Shown here: positions 15,855 to 23,796 of the stretch, in pieces
How the letters are laid out: every line of letters starts with the position of its first letter
How positions within the stretch are numbered: the first letter of the stretch is position 1
Assembly: GCF_900102215.1 (NCBI RefSeq)
Contig: NZ_FNBG01000009.1
Span: 1-64,000, forward strand
DNA: 64,000 nt
Origin: Fontibacillus panacisegetis
Lineage (GTDB): Bacteria > Bacillota > Bacilli > Paenibacillales > Paenibacillaceae
Direction of reading: 5' to 3'
The notes under the pieces: model-generated
Databases searched by the model: none
What the model saw: the letters and a program-made list of their open reading frames with translations, nothing else
Told to the model about the DNA's origin: nothing
Position numbers and translations under genes: made by a program

Positions 15855-18800
15855 TTATTTCACTTTTACTGTATCTTGACCCAGCATTTGCTCCATTTCA
15901 AGGAACAGCGTCGGAGAAGGCTTGATATTGTAGCGTTCAGTTAATGCCAGCAGCCTGCCAGTGCTTTCGTAGAACAGCACGGTAGGCAATGGTCCCGGGT
16001 GAAGCTCAAGCAGCGCCTTGAGCTTCTCCAGCAGGCCGGCGTTCTCCGCCGCCGCCGTGACTTTGATGAAGACGCGCTGCGACTGCGTCTTCTTGCCTTC
16101 ACGGCCACCCGCGGGTGGCCGTGAGACAGCGCCGTCTGCGACCGGCGCTTGCTCTTGCCGGGGCCGCCGTGCCGCGGCCCCGGTCGGCGCAGGCGCGTGC
16201 GGCTGCTGACGCACAGCGCCTGCGCCAGCGGCGCCTGCTGCTGCGGCCGTGCCAGCAGCAGGCGCCTTGCCGTGGCTGCCGCCGCGTGTACGCGTCAAGC
16301 CACGGCGCAGCTGCTCCAGGCTCCGTTCGTTGAGCGGAGCTACTTCATCGGCCAGCAGCTTGAAGCCTTCGTCCTGCTGCTGGACCGTGGCGCGCAGTGC
16401 CAGCAGCGCGCCCTTCGTTACATGCCCTGCGCTGCGCCGCCACACTTCAGGGAACAACACAACCTCACAGCGCTCTATCTGATCCTCAAGCTCCATAAAT
16501 GCCATCGCTTTTCCCTGCTTGGTCGTAATCGCCTTAACCGACACAACCATACCTGCAACTACCGTTTTACTCTCATCAGGTGCTTCAGCCAAATCCATCA
16601 GACGATCAACACCATCGCCTTCGAGCAGGTTCTCAAAATCATCAAGAGGATGACCCGATAAATACAATCCTAACAGCTCCCGCTCCAAATCAAGCTGCTG
16701 CGTAGCTGTAAACTTAGATACTTCCGGATACTCAATGTCCCAATTGGGTGTCTCTACAAAATCAAACAGCTGGATCTGTAAATCATCCCGTTCCTTGCGC
16801 CATTTTGTTGCAGCCTCTACTGTTTCATCCAGCATAGCCAGCAGCTGCGCCCGATGACCTGGCAGAGAATCAAACGCTCCACCCTGAATGAGCGACTCAA
16901 TCACTCGCTTGTTACAGGTACGTAAATCAACTCGACGACAAAAATCGAGCAAGCTGTTGAACGGACGCTCCTTGCGTTCACGAAGTATGCTATCCATCGC
17001 CTGTGTTCCGACATTTTTTATGGCTGCAAGACCAAAACGAACAATTTCTGCCTGAGGTGTAAAAAGAATTCCACTCTCATTTACATCCGGTGGCAGGACA
17101 GTAATTCCCATTCGTCTACATTCGACAATATATTCAGCCACCTTGCGATGGCTGCCCATTACAGCGGTTAACATCGATGCCATAAATTGCACTGGATAAT
17201 GTGCCTTTAAATAGGCGGTCTGAAACGCAAGAACACCATATGCCGCAGCATGGGCCCGAGGAAAACCGTAATCCGCAAAACGAACGATCATATCGTAAAC
17301 GACATTGGCTTCATCTTCCCTGTATCCTTGAGCAAGACTGCCTGTGACGAAATGTCCTCTTTGCTCGTCCAGCACCTCGCGTTTCTTTTTTGACACCGCA
17401 CGCCGCAGTAAATCCGCTTCACCCAGTGAGAATCCGGCCATCTTGGAGGCAATCTGCATGATCTGTTCCTGGTATACAATAATTCCATAAGTATCCTTTA
17501 GAATCGGTTCCAAATCCTGATGCGGATACTCCACCTCTATTTGTCCATGCTTCCCAGCTATAAATTTCGGAATGAACTCCATCGGACCTGGTCGATACAA
17601 TGCCAGTACCGAAATAATATCCTCAAAAGTACTCGGCTTCAAATCACGGAGAACACGACGCATCCCGGCTGATTCCAGCTGGAATACACCCGTAGTTTCA
17701 CCTTTACCCAACATATCGTAGGTTAGTGGATCGTTGTCAGGAATCGAACGAAAATCTAACGTTGTCCCTCTACCCTCTTGAATCCAATCAAGACTCCGTT
17801 CGATGATCGAAAGTGTACGCAGGCCCAGAAAGTCCATTTTCAACAGACCAATCGACTCCAAAATCTCCATCGAATATTGAGTTAGCGCCGTATTTTCCCC
17901 ACCAGCCTGAAGAGGTACTGCATCTGTGAGTGGATCACGTGAAATAACGACCCCGGCAGCATGAGTTGATGCATGTCTTGGCATTCCCTCTACTTTTTTA
18001 GCCATGTCCAGCAGTCCCTTTATTCGAGACTGTGAATCATAGAGCTGCTTCAGATCAGGACTCTCCTTCATAGCACGCTCGATGTTCATACCGAGATGAC
18101 CCGGGATCAGCTTGGCGACCTTGTCCACTTCTCCAAACGGAACGCCAAGTACCCGGCCTACGTCCCTTACCGCAGCACGAGCTGCCATCGTTCCGAACGT
18201 AATAATTTGCGCTACATGCTCTGTCCCGTATTTTTCTACTACATAAGCAATGACTTCATCACGTCGTTCATCACTGAAATCTATATCAATATCGGGCATT
18301 GTTACCCGCTCTGGATTCAAAAAACGTTCAAAAAACAAATGATATTTTATCGGATCTACATCCGTAATGTGCAGCACATAAGCAACAAGGCTGCCCGCTG
18401 AAGAGCCCCGCCCAGGCCCGGTTGCTATTCCATTACGATGAGCGTAGGCGATAAAATCCCACACGATCAAAAAATAATCCGAGAATCCCATGTTACCAAT
18501 AACGTTTAACTCATAATGCAGACGTTGCTTTAATTTAGCCCATTCAGACTCGTCCTGCCACTCTGGCAAATGAGCATACCGTTCCTCAAGTCCCCGCTCA
18601 CATAATGAAGCAAGATATGTCCCTGCGTTCATCCCCTCAGGAATCGGGGTATAGGCCGGAAGGATATGACGACCGAATTCCAGCTCTAATTCACATTTTT
18701 CTGCAATAATAGCCGTATTCGCTATCGCTTCTGAAACATGTGGAAACAATGCTGCCATTTGCGCCCCGTTCTTGAAGTAGAGCTGAGTGGTGTTCATTTT

Positions 18801-19505
18801 GAGACGATCCTCGTCCTCAACCGTTTTGCCTGTACCGATACATATAAGAACATCCTGTACCTCAGCATCGCTTTCACCGAGATAATGGACATCATTCGTG
18901 GCAACAAGACTGATCTCTGTCTCCTTTGCAAGCTCAAGCAGCTGAATATTCACTTTTTTCTGTTCTGCCATACCATGATCCTGCAGCTCCAAATAAAAAT
19001 CCTCACCAAAGACAGATTTGTATCGCAGAGCTGCCTTTTTCGCTTCTTCATAACGTCCATGAAGTATATGCTGCGGCACTTCCCCTCCAAGACAAGCACT
19101 AAGACATACGAGACCTTCACTATGCTGTTCTAGCACATCCCAATCGATCCGCGGCTTATAATGAAATCCTTCCAAATGTCCGATAGAGCACAGCTTCATC
19201 AAATTGCGATAACCCGTCTCATTTTTAGCCAGCAAAATAAGATGATGAATCGGCTGATCCTTCCGACTGCCTCTTTCTTTCCGCGACCCCGCCGTAAAAT
19301 ACATCTCACAGCCTATAATAGGCTTGATTCCGTTAGCCTTGCACAATTTATAAAAAGGTACCGCCCCATACATCACACCATGATCAGTAAGCGCGAGCGA
19401 CTTCATGCCAAGCTCCGCCGCCCTATGTACGAGATCCTCCAGCCGGGCGGCTCCGTCCAGCAAGCTGTATTCACTATGAACATGTAAATGAACAAAGCCG
19501 TCCAT
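15855..19505 (-). CDS. dnaE: DNA polymerase III alpha subunit
   Basis: 1216 residues, about 100 longer than B. subtilis DnaE. The N-terminal PHP domain begins HVHSEYSLLDGAARL; palm catalytic aspartates are in PDIDIDFSDERRDEV (about 400-412) and KMDFLGLRTLS (about 552). Helix-hairpin-helix, OB-fold (VAGMVVSVKAITTKQGKAMA, about 980-1000) and a small C-terminal domain follow. The excess length is a linker at about residues 1075-1140 made almost wholly of Ala, Gly, Pro, Arg and Gln, encoded by a very GC-rich stretch (about 16085-16300). ATG 19505 follows GAGGGGG. In Firmicutes this polymerase works beside PolC. Confidence 0.95.
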   Translation of the reverse strand: MDGFVHLHVHSEYSLLDGAARLEDLVHRAAELGMKSLALTDHGVMYGAVPFYKLCKANGIKPIIGCEMYFTAGSRKERGSRKDQPIHHLILLAKNETGYRNLMKLCSIGHLEGFHYKPRIDWDVLEQHSEGLVCLSACLGGEVPQHILHGRYEEAKKAALRYKSVFGEDFYLELQDHGMAEQKKVNIQLLELAKETEISLVATNDVHYLGESDAEVQDVLICIGTGKTVEDEDRLKMNTTQLYFKNGAQMAALFPHVSEAIANTAIIAEKCELELEFGRHILPAYTPIPEGMNAGTYLASLCERGLEERYAHLPEWQDESEWAKLKQRLHYELNVIGNMGFSDYFLIVWDFIAYAHRNGIATGPGRGSSAGSLVAYVLHITDVDPIKYHLFFERFLNPERVTMPDIDIDFSDERRDEVIAYVVEKYGTEHVAQIITFGTMAARAAVRDVGRVLGVPFGEVDKVAKLIPGHLGMNIERAMKESPDLKQLYDSQSRIKGLLDMAKKVEGMPRHASTHAAGVVISRDPLTDAVPLQAGGENTALTQYSMEILESIGLLKMDFLGLRTLSIIERSLDWIQEGRGTTLDFRSIPDNDPLTYDMLGKGETTGVFQLESAGMRRVLRDLKPSTFEDIISVLALYRPGPMEFIPKFIAGKHGQIEVEYPHQDLEPILKDTYGIIVYQEQIMQIASKMAGFSLGEADLLRRAVSKKKREVLDEQRGHFVTGSLAQGYREDEANVVYDMIVRFADYGFPRAHAAAYGVLAFQTAYLKAHYPVQFMASMLTAVMGSHRKVAEYIVECRRMGITVLPPDVNESGILFTPQAEIVRFGLAAIKNVGTQAMDSILRERKERPFNSLLDFCRRVDLRTCNKRVIESLIQGGAFDSLPGHRAQLLAMLDETVEAATKWRKERDDLQIQLFDFVETPNWDIEYPEVSKFTATQQLDLERELLGLYLSGHPLDDFENLLEGDGVDRLMDLAEAPDESKTVVAGMVVSVKAITTKQGKAMAFMELEDQIERCEVVLFPEVWRRSAGHVTKGALLALRATVQQQDEGFKLLADEVAPLNERSLEQLRRGLTRTRGGSHGKAPAAGTAAAAGAAGAGAVRQQPHAPAPTGAAARRPRQEQAPVADGAVSRPPAGGREGKKTQSQRVFIKVTAAAENAGLLEKLKALLELHPGPLPTVLFYESTGRLLALTERYNIKPSPTLFLEMEQMLGQDTVKVK

Positions 19506-19530
19506 GCGTATCCCCCTCTAAGCACTACTA

Positions 19531-19744
19531 TTACTTCCTTGATTTACTTCGTGATCAAAAGCCTACTTTTTTTAAAATAAAGGTTAAAAAGTTGGCTTTT
19601 CAGCACCAAGAAGTTTGGATGAAACCAGAGATTGAGGAGCGGAGCGTAGGGAATCCTACGTGAGCACCGGAAATCTCTGGTTGAATTCAAAATTCGACGC
19701 CGATTTACTCCTTGATTTACTTCGTGATCAAAAGCCTACTTTTT
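19531..19744. repeat. Structured intergenic repeat element flanked by direct repeats
   Basis: A 35-base direct repeat occurs at 19537-19571 and 19710-19744 (starts CCTTGATTTACTTCG, ends AAGCCTACTTTTT). Between them is a nested hairpin: AACCAGAGATT (19623-19633) pairs with AAATCTCTGGTT (19671-19682), enclosing CGTAGG GAAT CCTACG. The first direct repeat also pairs with AAAAAGTTGGCTTTTCA at about 19586-19602. The unit fills the region between the divergent dnaE and ytrH genes. I think it is a dispersed repeat, but I see only one copy in the window. Confidence 0.65.
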
Positions 19745-19841
19745 AACTTCCTTATTATTAAAAATATTTTATCATATATGGTTGAAATACGCCCATACAA
19801 TGGTACAAGACTGTATTCTCGAAAAAGGGGCGTTCACAAAA

Positions 19842-20171
19842 ATGAGCACTTTTCTGACTAAGGCAGTTATGGATTTTTTCGTCGCTTTCGGAATCGTATT
19901 GGGAGGGGCACTTATTGGCGGAATCGGAGCTGTTGTATCCCTGCAACCACCTACCCAAACGATGCTCGATATCGCTGGACGAATCAAAATATGGGCGCTC
20001 GCTGCAGCCGTAGGTGGGACGATCGATCCGATGCGGGTCATTGAGAGCAACTTTTTTGACGGGAACCTGTCGCCAGCCATCAAACAAATCCTGTATTTGT
20101 TGTTTGCCTTTCTTGGCGCCCACATGGGCTCAGAGCTGGTGAGATGGATGTGCGGAGGGAGCCGGGGATGA
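19842..20171 (+). CDS. ytrH: Sporulation membrane protein YtrH
   Basis: 109 residues with three hydrophobic segments (about 9-30, FFVAFGIVLGGALIGGIGAV; about 45-60; about 85-105). The order of motifs, including IKIWALAAAVGGTIDPMRVIE, is that of YtrH, a forespore-engulfment-stage membrane protein made under SigE in B. subtilis and needed for efficient sporulation with YtrI. I chose ATG 19842, preceded by AAGGGG at a long spacing of about 13 bases; the frame is open to 19782 without a better site. Its stop overlaps the ytrI start (ATGA), so the two are translationally coupled. Confidence 0.85.
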   Translation: MSTFLTKAVMDFFVAFGIVLGGALIGGIGAVVSLQPPTQTMLDIAGRIKIWALAAAVGGTIDPMRVIESNFFDGNLSPAIKQILYLLFAFLGAHMGSELVRWMCGGSRG

Positions 20172-20665
20172 GTGAGAAGAAGCAGCCGACCCTAAAAGGA
20201 TTTAGGCGATTTATGCAGCTGCTCGCGGTTTTTTTGTTAGGGATGGTCATAGGCAGCATAGCTTATAACGTGGTCTACCAGACCAGCTACAATACACTGT
20301 GGATTCAGAACAAGGATTTACAGATTCAATTGCATCAGGCGGAGGAAGATATTAAGACGTTAAAAAAATACCATAAACGCTCGACCGTCATCAAAGAGAT
20401 CAAAGTGACCGTTGAGGAGCGCGATCCTCCTCTGGATTCCTTAGCCGTAAAAGAAGTCGTGCAGCAGCTCCACGAGGAGCTTGAAGTTCTTCGCGGGAGA
20501 AATATGTTCGACATAGATTCTGATGCGAAAATGGCGAGAACGCTGCTCAATCGAAAAATTTACAGTGTGCGGGACAAGGAATTTTCCATCCAAATCAAGA
20601 CGATGCTCGTCAGTGACGGCGTATTGCAGGTCTGGATCGATATGCGTCCTTACACTCGAAGCTAA
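20168..20665 (+). CDS. ytrI: Sporulation protein YtrI
   Basis: 165 residues. A basic N-terminus and a single membrane segment (about 15-35, MQLLAVFLLGMVIGSIAYNV) are followed by a coiled coil (about 45-65) and a soluble domain with ELEVLRGRNMFDIDSDAKMA and KIYSVRDKEFSIQIKTMLV. This matches YtrI, which acts with YtrH in B. subtilis sporulation. GGAGGGAGCCGGGG lies just before ATG 20168, and the ATG overlaps the ytrH stop by four bases. Confidence 0.85.
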   Translation: MSEKKQPTLKGFRRFMQLLAVFLLGMVIGSIAYNVVYQTSYNTLWIQNKDLQIQLHQAEEDIKTLKKYHKRSTVIKEIKVTVEERDPPLDSLAVKEVVQQLHEELEVLRGRNMFDIDSDAKMARTLLNRKIYSVRDKEFSIQIKTMLVSDGVLQVWIDMRPYTRS

Positions 20666-20787
20666 CTGTTCGTATATTTTTACAGGATAAGCTACTGAAA
20701 TAAGAGTTTTTCATGCTACAATGATAAAAATCACGATTGAGCTGTACTAACGCTATTACCTACGTTCGAAGGAGATGTTCGTTAACT

Positions 20788-21087
20788 ATGATTGAAGGTA
20801 TTTTGTATGTGCTGTATGCGGGCTTGATCATTTCCAGCATCGGCTCCATTTTCTACAGCTTTAAATCACGAAGAGCTCTTGATCCAATCGTGCGCGGCAA
20901 ATCATCTGCGAAAATGAACATCTTCATGGGTTTTATGCTCATCATTCTAGCGCTTATTCAAATGTTTATGTATAGCGGTTCTACCGTTCGTGTAGTAGTT
21001 GGAGCTCTGTTTATGGTGCTAGGTGCATTTAATATTTTTGCCGGAATCCGCAATCTCGGACTTTATGCCCGTCAAGGCACAAAGTAA
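20788..21087 (+). CDS. ytpI: YtpI-like membrane protein
   Basis: 99 residues with three membrane helices: about 2-22 (EGILYVLYAGLIISSIGSIF), 43-63 (FMGFMLIILALIQMFMY) and 67-87 (VVVGALFMVLGAFNIFAG). The length, helix plan and position near dnaE and ytoI match YtpI of Bacillus, a protein without an assigned role. AAGGAG lies 13 bases before ATG 20788, a long but common spacing here. Confidence 0.8.
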   Translation: MIEGILYVLYAGLIISSIGSIFYSFKSRRALDPIVRGKSSAKMNIFMGFMLIILALIQMFMYSGSTVRVVVGALFMVLGAFNIFAGIRNLGLYARQGTK

Positions 21088-21109
21088 TGGGACATACCTG
21101 AATATGAGC

Positions 21110-21330
21110 AGGCGCTGTTAGCACTAAAGTAGCGGAAATATTTTCCTTTATTTTTGAAAATGAAGCTATTGTTCATAAATAAAGGGATCTTTTCCCTCTG
21201 TCACTATCAAAACTGCTCTACAAAGTGAAAACTACGTCACTTTTGACGCTCATCCTCCCGTTTGCCGCTCTAATGCGATGATTTCGTGGGAATAGAGGGA
21301 ATAGAGGAAGTATTGTTCCTTATTATTACT
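21110..21330. repeat. Intergenic region with GGAAA..TTTCC palindromic repeat units
   Basis: From about 21128 the sequence reads TAGCGGAAATATTTTCCTTT and then AAATAAAGGGATCTTTTCCC. The same two units in the same order occur at about 42633-42700. Near 21288 GGGAATAGA appears twice in tandem. No gene is evident. Confidence 0.5.
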
Positions 21331-21380
21331 AGACTTCTCCATATGACAAATAACCAACTTCAAATGAGCCACAACCATAC

Positions 21381-21434
21381 AAAAAGAGCAAGCTCCAGAG
21401 GCTGTCTCACAATCCAGCCTCATAGCTCGCTCTT
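21381..21434 (-). terminator. Terminator after ytoI
   Basis: A long stem on the minus strand: AAGAGCGAGCT pairs with AGCTTGCTCTT and GAGGCTG with CAGCCTC, followed by TTTTTGTATGG. Confidence 0.85.
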
Positions 21435-21440
21435 CTTACC

Positions 21441-22775
21441 TTAAGCATGGTCAATAGATTGCAGCGTCATGACCGCTTTGGACACCAGATGGTCCTGATA
21501 GGTCATGACAATCTCAAGCTTGCACGCACGGCGGCTCATTTCGAGTACGACCGGACTAATAACGACCGGATTCTCGATTTGAACCGGATGGACAAAATAC
21601 GTAGTGATATTATCAACGACATAATCTCCACCGCTGAGGTCCTTCGCTACATTAAGACCCGCTTGTGTCAGCAATGAGGTTAATACTCCGTGAGAAATGG
21701 TCCCGAGATCGGTCGCCATCTGCGGCGTAATCACCCCATGATAGAACAATCTTCCGCGTTCATCCCTCTCCTCGGCAAATCCATTCCACATTAAATGCTC
21801 GAATGTTTCACCAAGCTGCGGTTGATTTTTGGCGTCACGCATCGCCTGCAGCACCTCTCTACGAGTCACTGATGATATGAGCTTACGATTCCGGTCAACT
21901 ACAGGCAAGAAGTCAATACCTTCCCACACCATGATTTGTGCAGCTGAAGCGAGTGAGGTCTGAAGCCCTACTGTAATGGGATGGCGGGTCAAACATTTTT
22001 CTATGTTTTGATCTCCGGCAAGATCCTCTACATTTTTGCGGCTCACGATGCCGATTACCCGATTCCATTCATCAACAACCGGAAAATGCTGTGCTCCCGT
22101 CTCAATGGATAGCTGATCAAAGTCAGAGATGTTGCTAGTCACCTTCAGCATATTTACTTTTGGCTTACTTGCAACGATATCTTCGACCAGCATAATTTTC
22201 TTCTTAATCAAACGGTCAAAAATAGCACGGTTAATCATTGAAGCAACTGTAAACGTATCATGCCGGGATGAAATAATCGGTAATGACAATCGATCTGCCA
22301 GTGTCTTTATTTCCCGGCTCGTTCCGAATCCACCGGTGATCAACACCCCCGCCCCTTGCTCCAAAGCCATTGAATGGGCGTTATCACGGTTACCTATAAT
22401 TAACAGGCTTCCTGCATCGATATATCGTGTCATGGCATCGATTTTCATCGCACCGATGACATATTTGTGCAGCGTCTTATCAAGTCCCTCAGCTCCTCCA
22501 AGAACATGACCTTCTACGATATCAACCACATCGCCAAAGGTGAGCTGGTCTGAAATATTACGCGGTTTTTTCTCTACACGAACCGTTCCAATGCGTTCCT
22601 TTGTGATAACAATCCCCAGATTCTCCGCTTCTTTAACAGCACGATAAGCAGTTCCTTCGCTGACTCCCAAGCTTTTGGCCAACTTGCGCACCGATATTTT
22701 TGTACCAATCTTAAGGCTCTCGATGTGCTGAAGTAATTGCTCGTGTTTAGTCACGCTCTCTTCATGCCCCTCCAA
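21441..22775 (-). CDS. ytoI: HTH-DRTGG-CBS-hotdog regulatory protein (YtoI)
   Basis: 444 residues in four parts: an N-terminal helix-turn-helix (about 12-65, KLAKSLGVSEGTAYRAVKEA), a DRTGG domain (about 75-190), two CBS motifs (about 195-315; VVDEWNRVIGIVSRKNVEDL and VVDRNRKLISSVTRREVLQA) and a C-terminal hotdog domain (about 330-444, ending near LEMSRRACKLEIVMTYQDH). This is the YtoI architecture. It probably senses an adenine nucleotide through CBS and an acyl ligand through the hotdog domain and may act on DNA, but targets are unknown. The start is TTG at 22775, eight bases after TGGAGG. Confidence 0.85.
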   Translation of the reverse strand: MEGHEESVTKHEQLLQHIESLKIGTKISVRKLAKSLGVSEGTAYRAVKEAENLGIVITKERIGTVRVEKKPRNISDQLTFGDVVDIVEGHVLGGAEGLDKTLHKYVIGAMKIDAMTRYIDAGSLLIIGNRDNAHSMALEQGAGVLITGGFGTSREIKTLADRLSLPIISSRHDTFTVASMINRAIFDRLIKKKIMLVEDIVASKPKVNMLKVTSNISDFDQLSIETGAQHFPVVDEWNRVIGIVSRKNVEDLAGDQNIEKCLTRHPITVGLQTSLASAAQIMVWEGIDFLPVVDRNRKLISSVTRREVLQAMRDAKNQPQLGETFEHLMWNGFAEERDERGRLFYHGVITPQMATDLGTISHGVLTSLLTQAGLNVAKDLSGGDYVVDNITTYFVHPVQIENPVVISPVVLEMSRRACKLEIVMTYQDHLVSKAVMTLQSIDHA

Positions 22776-22834
22776 CTGTTATACCTCCAATCAGAATCTG
22801 TACTAATCTGTATCTATTATACACCTTTTAAGCA

Positions 22835-22884
22835 TAAAAAAAAGCGCTCCTTCCCGCACCTGTACTACCCGGGAGGATAACGCT
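22835..22884 (-). terminator. Terminator after the ywiC-like gene
   Basis: AGCG..TCCTCCCGGG pairs with CGGGAAGGA..CGCT on the minus strand, followed by TTTTTTTTATG. Confidence 0.85.
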
Positions 22885-22895
22885 ATGTGTCCGGT

Positions 22896-23606
22896 TTACG
22901 CAATCCATACGCTCACCAGTACAACGATGGAGCAGACAATCTCAGAAATTCCAGCCTGTTTTACCGTAATTCCAATTCGAGGGAACCCGATCGCCCGAAT
23001 CAATAGTACAGCTGCCGCAGCTATCATAACCCATGGAAGGAGCCACAGCGATAACAGTACCAGAGCGATATGATAACTGATGGAATAATAATAGAAACGT
23101 TTGTTATTTTTCTCACGGATCATCGTCTTTACATACAAAGCTGTACCTACAAAATAAAGAAGGCTAACAATAAACAACTTGGCAGCCAGCCCGTAATCCG
23201 TTCCTTCTCCAATCAAAAAGGAGATAAAAACCATGAGGCTGAATTGAACGATCGCAGCGATATCATTTACCAGGGCACGTTCTCTCTTTTGCTTGGCATA
23301 GTAGGCATTAACGATAAACAGCGGCAAAAACACTAACGCCAGAACCACCATAACAGGCCGAAGTACAACCAGCCATAATGCAAAAGGTATCAGAACAAAG
23401 GTATAGACGAGAACCGGTTTTCGGTAAAATTTCGTCTTTTTCGTACGAATCCATTGGAGTACTGCGAACATAAGCAAATAAATAATCAGCCAACAGGCAA
23501 ATAACAAAATATGTACCAAATTAGGCTTGGATGCTATGATTCCAAACAAAAAAGGAATGATCAGCATGGCCCATGCGCCGTGTTGATTAGGAATATAGTA
23601 TTTCAA
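22896..23606 (-). CDS. YwiC-like integral membrane protein
   Basis: 236 residues with about seven hydrophobic helices and an N-terminus YIPNQHGAWAMLIIPFLFGI that is characteristic of the YwiC-like family; the QHGAWAM motif is its hallmark. In B. subtilis ywiC lies near anaerobic respiration genes, but its function is not established. The start is TTG at 23606 with GTGAGG upstream. It is a single-gene unit with its own terminator, divergent from the acetolactate synthase gene. Confidence 0.75.
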   Translation of the reverse strand: MKYYIPNQHGAWAMLIIPFLFGIIASKPNLVHILLFACWLIIYLLMFAVLQWIRTKKTKFYRKPVLVYTFVLIPFALWLVVLRPVMVVLALVFLPLFIVNAYYAKQKRERALVNDIAAIVQFSLMVFISFLIGEGTDYGLAAKLFIVSLLYFVGTALYVKTMIREKNNKRFYYYSISYHIALVLLSLWLLPWVMIAAAAVLLIRAIGFPRIGITVKQAGISEIVCSIVVLVSVWIA

Positions 23607-23688
23607 AGCCAGACCTCACTCTCTAGACTCTCAATGACACAATGGTAATCTATCATATTAAATCATATAATCACGATCATTTCATACG

Positions 23689-23741
23689 AGTGATACCCGT
23701 CACTGGTATCCTGACTTTTCTGCAATATATGACCATGGTCA
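23689..23741. promoter_or_regulatory. Palindromes in the ywiC-like/ilvB divergent region
   Basis: AGTGATACCCGTCACT (23689-23704) is an inverted repeat overlapped by a second one, GATACC at 23692-23697 with GGTATC at 23705-23710. A perfect 12-base palindrome TGACCATGGTCA follows at 23730-23741, about 55 bases before the ilvB start. They may be operators; no regulator is assigned. Confidence 0.4.
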
Positions 23742-23796
23742 CTCTAAACGGATTACTAATCAGTTAAAATTGTCAAAAACGATAGGGGGTCTCATC

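Noticed and set aside
16018-16661. Plus-strand open frames opposite the dnaE linker
   Set aside because: They are by-products of the GC-rich linker of dnaE on the other strand and have no ribosome binding sites.
19758-20125. Two minus-strand open frames opposite ytrH
   Set aside because: They lie opposite ytrH, which has a recognised family and a coupled downstream gene; neither shadow frame shows a domain.
23755-23775. CodY-like box upstream of ilvB
   Set aside because: The best match to AATTTTCWGAAAATT has about five mismatches.
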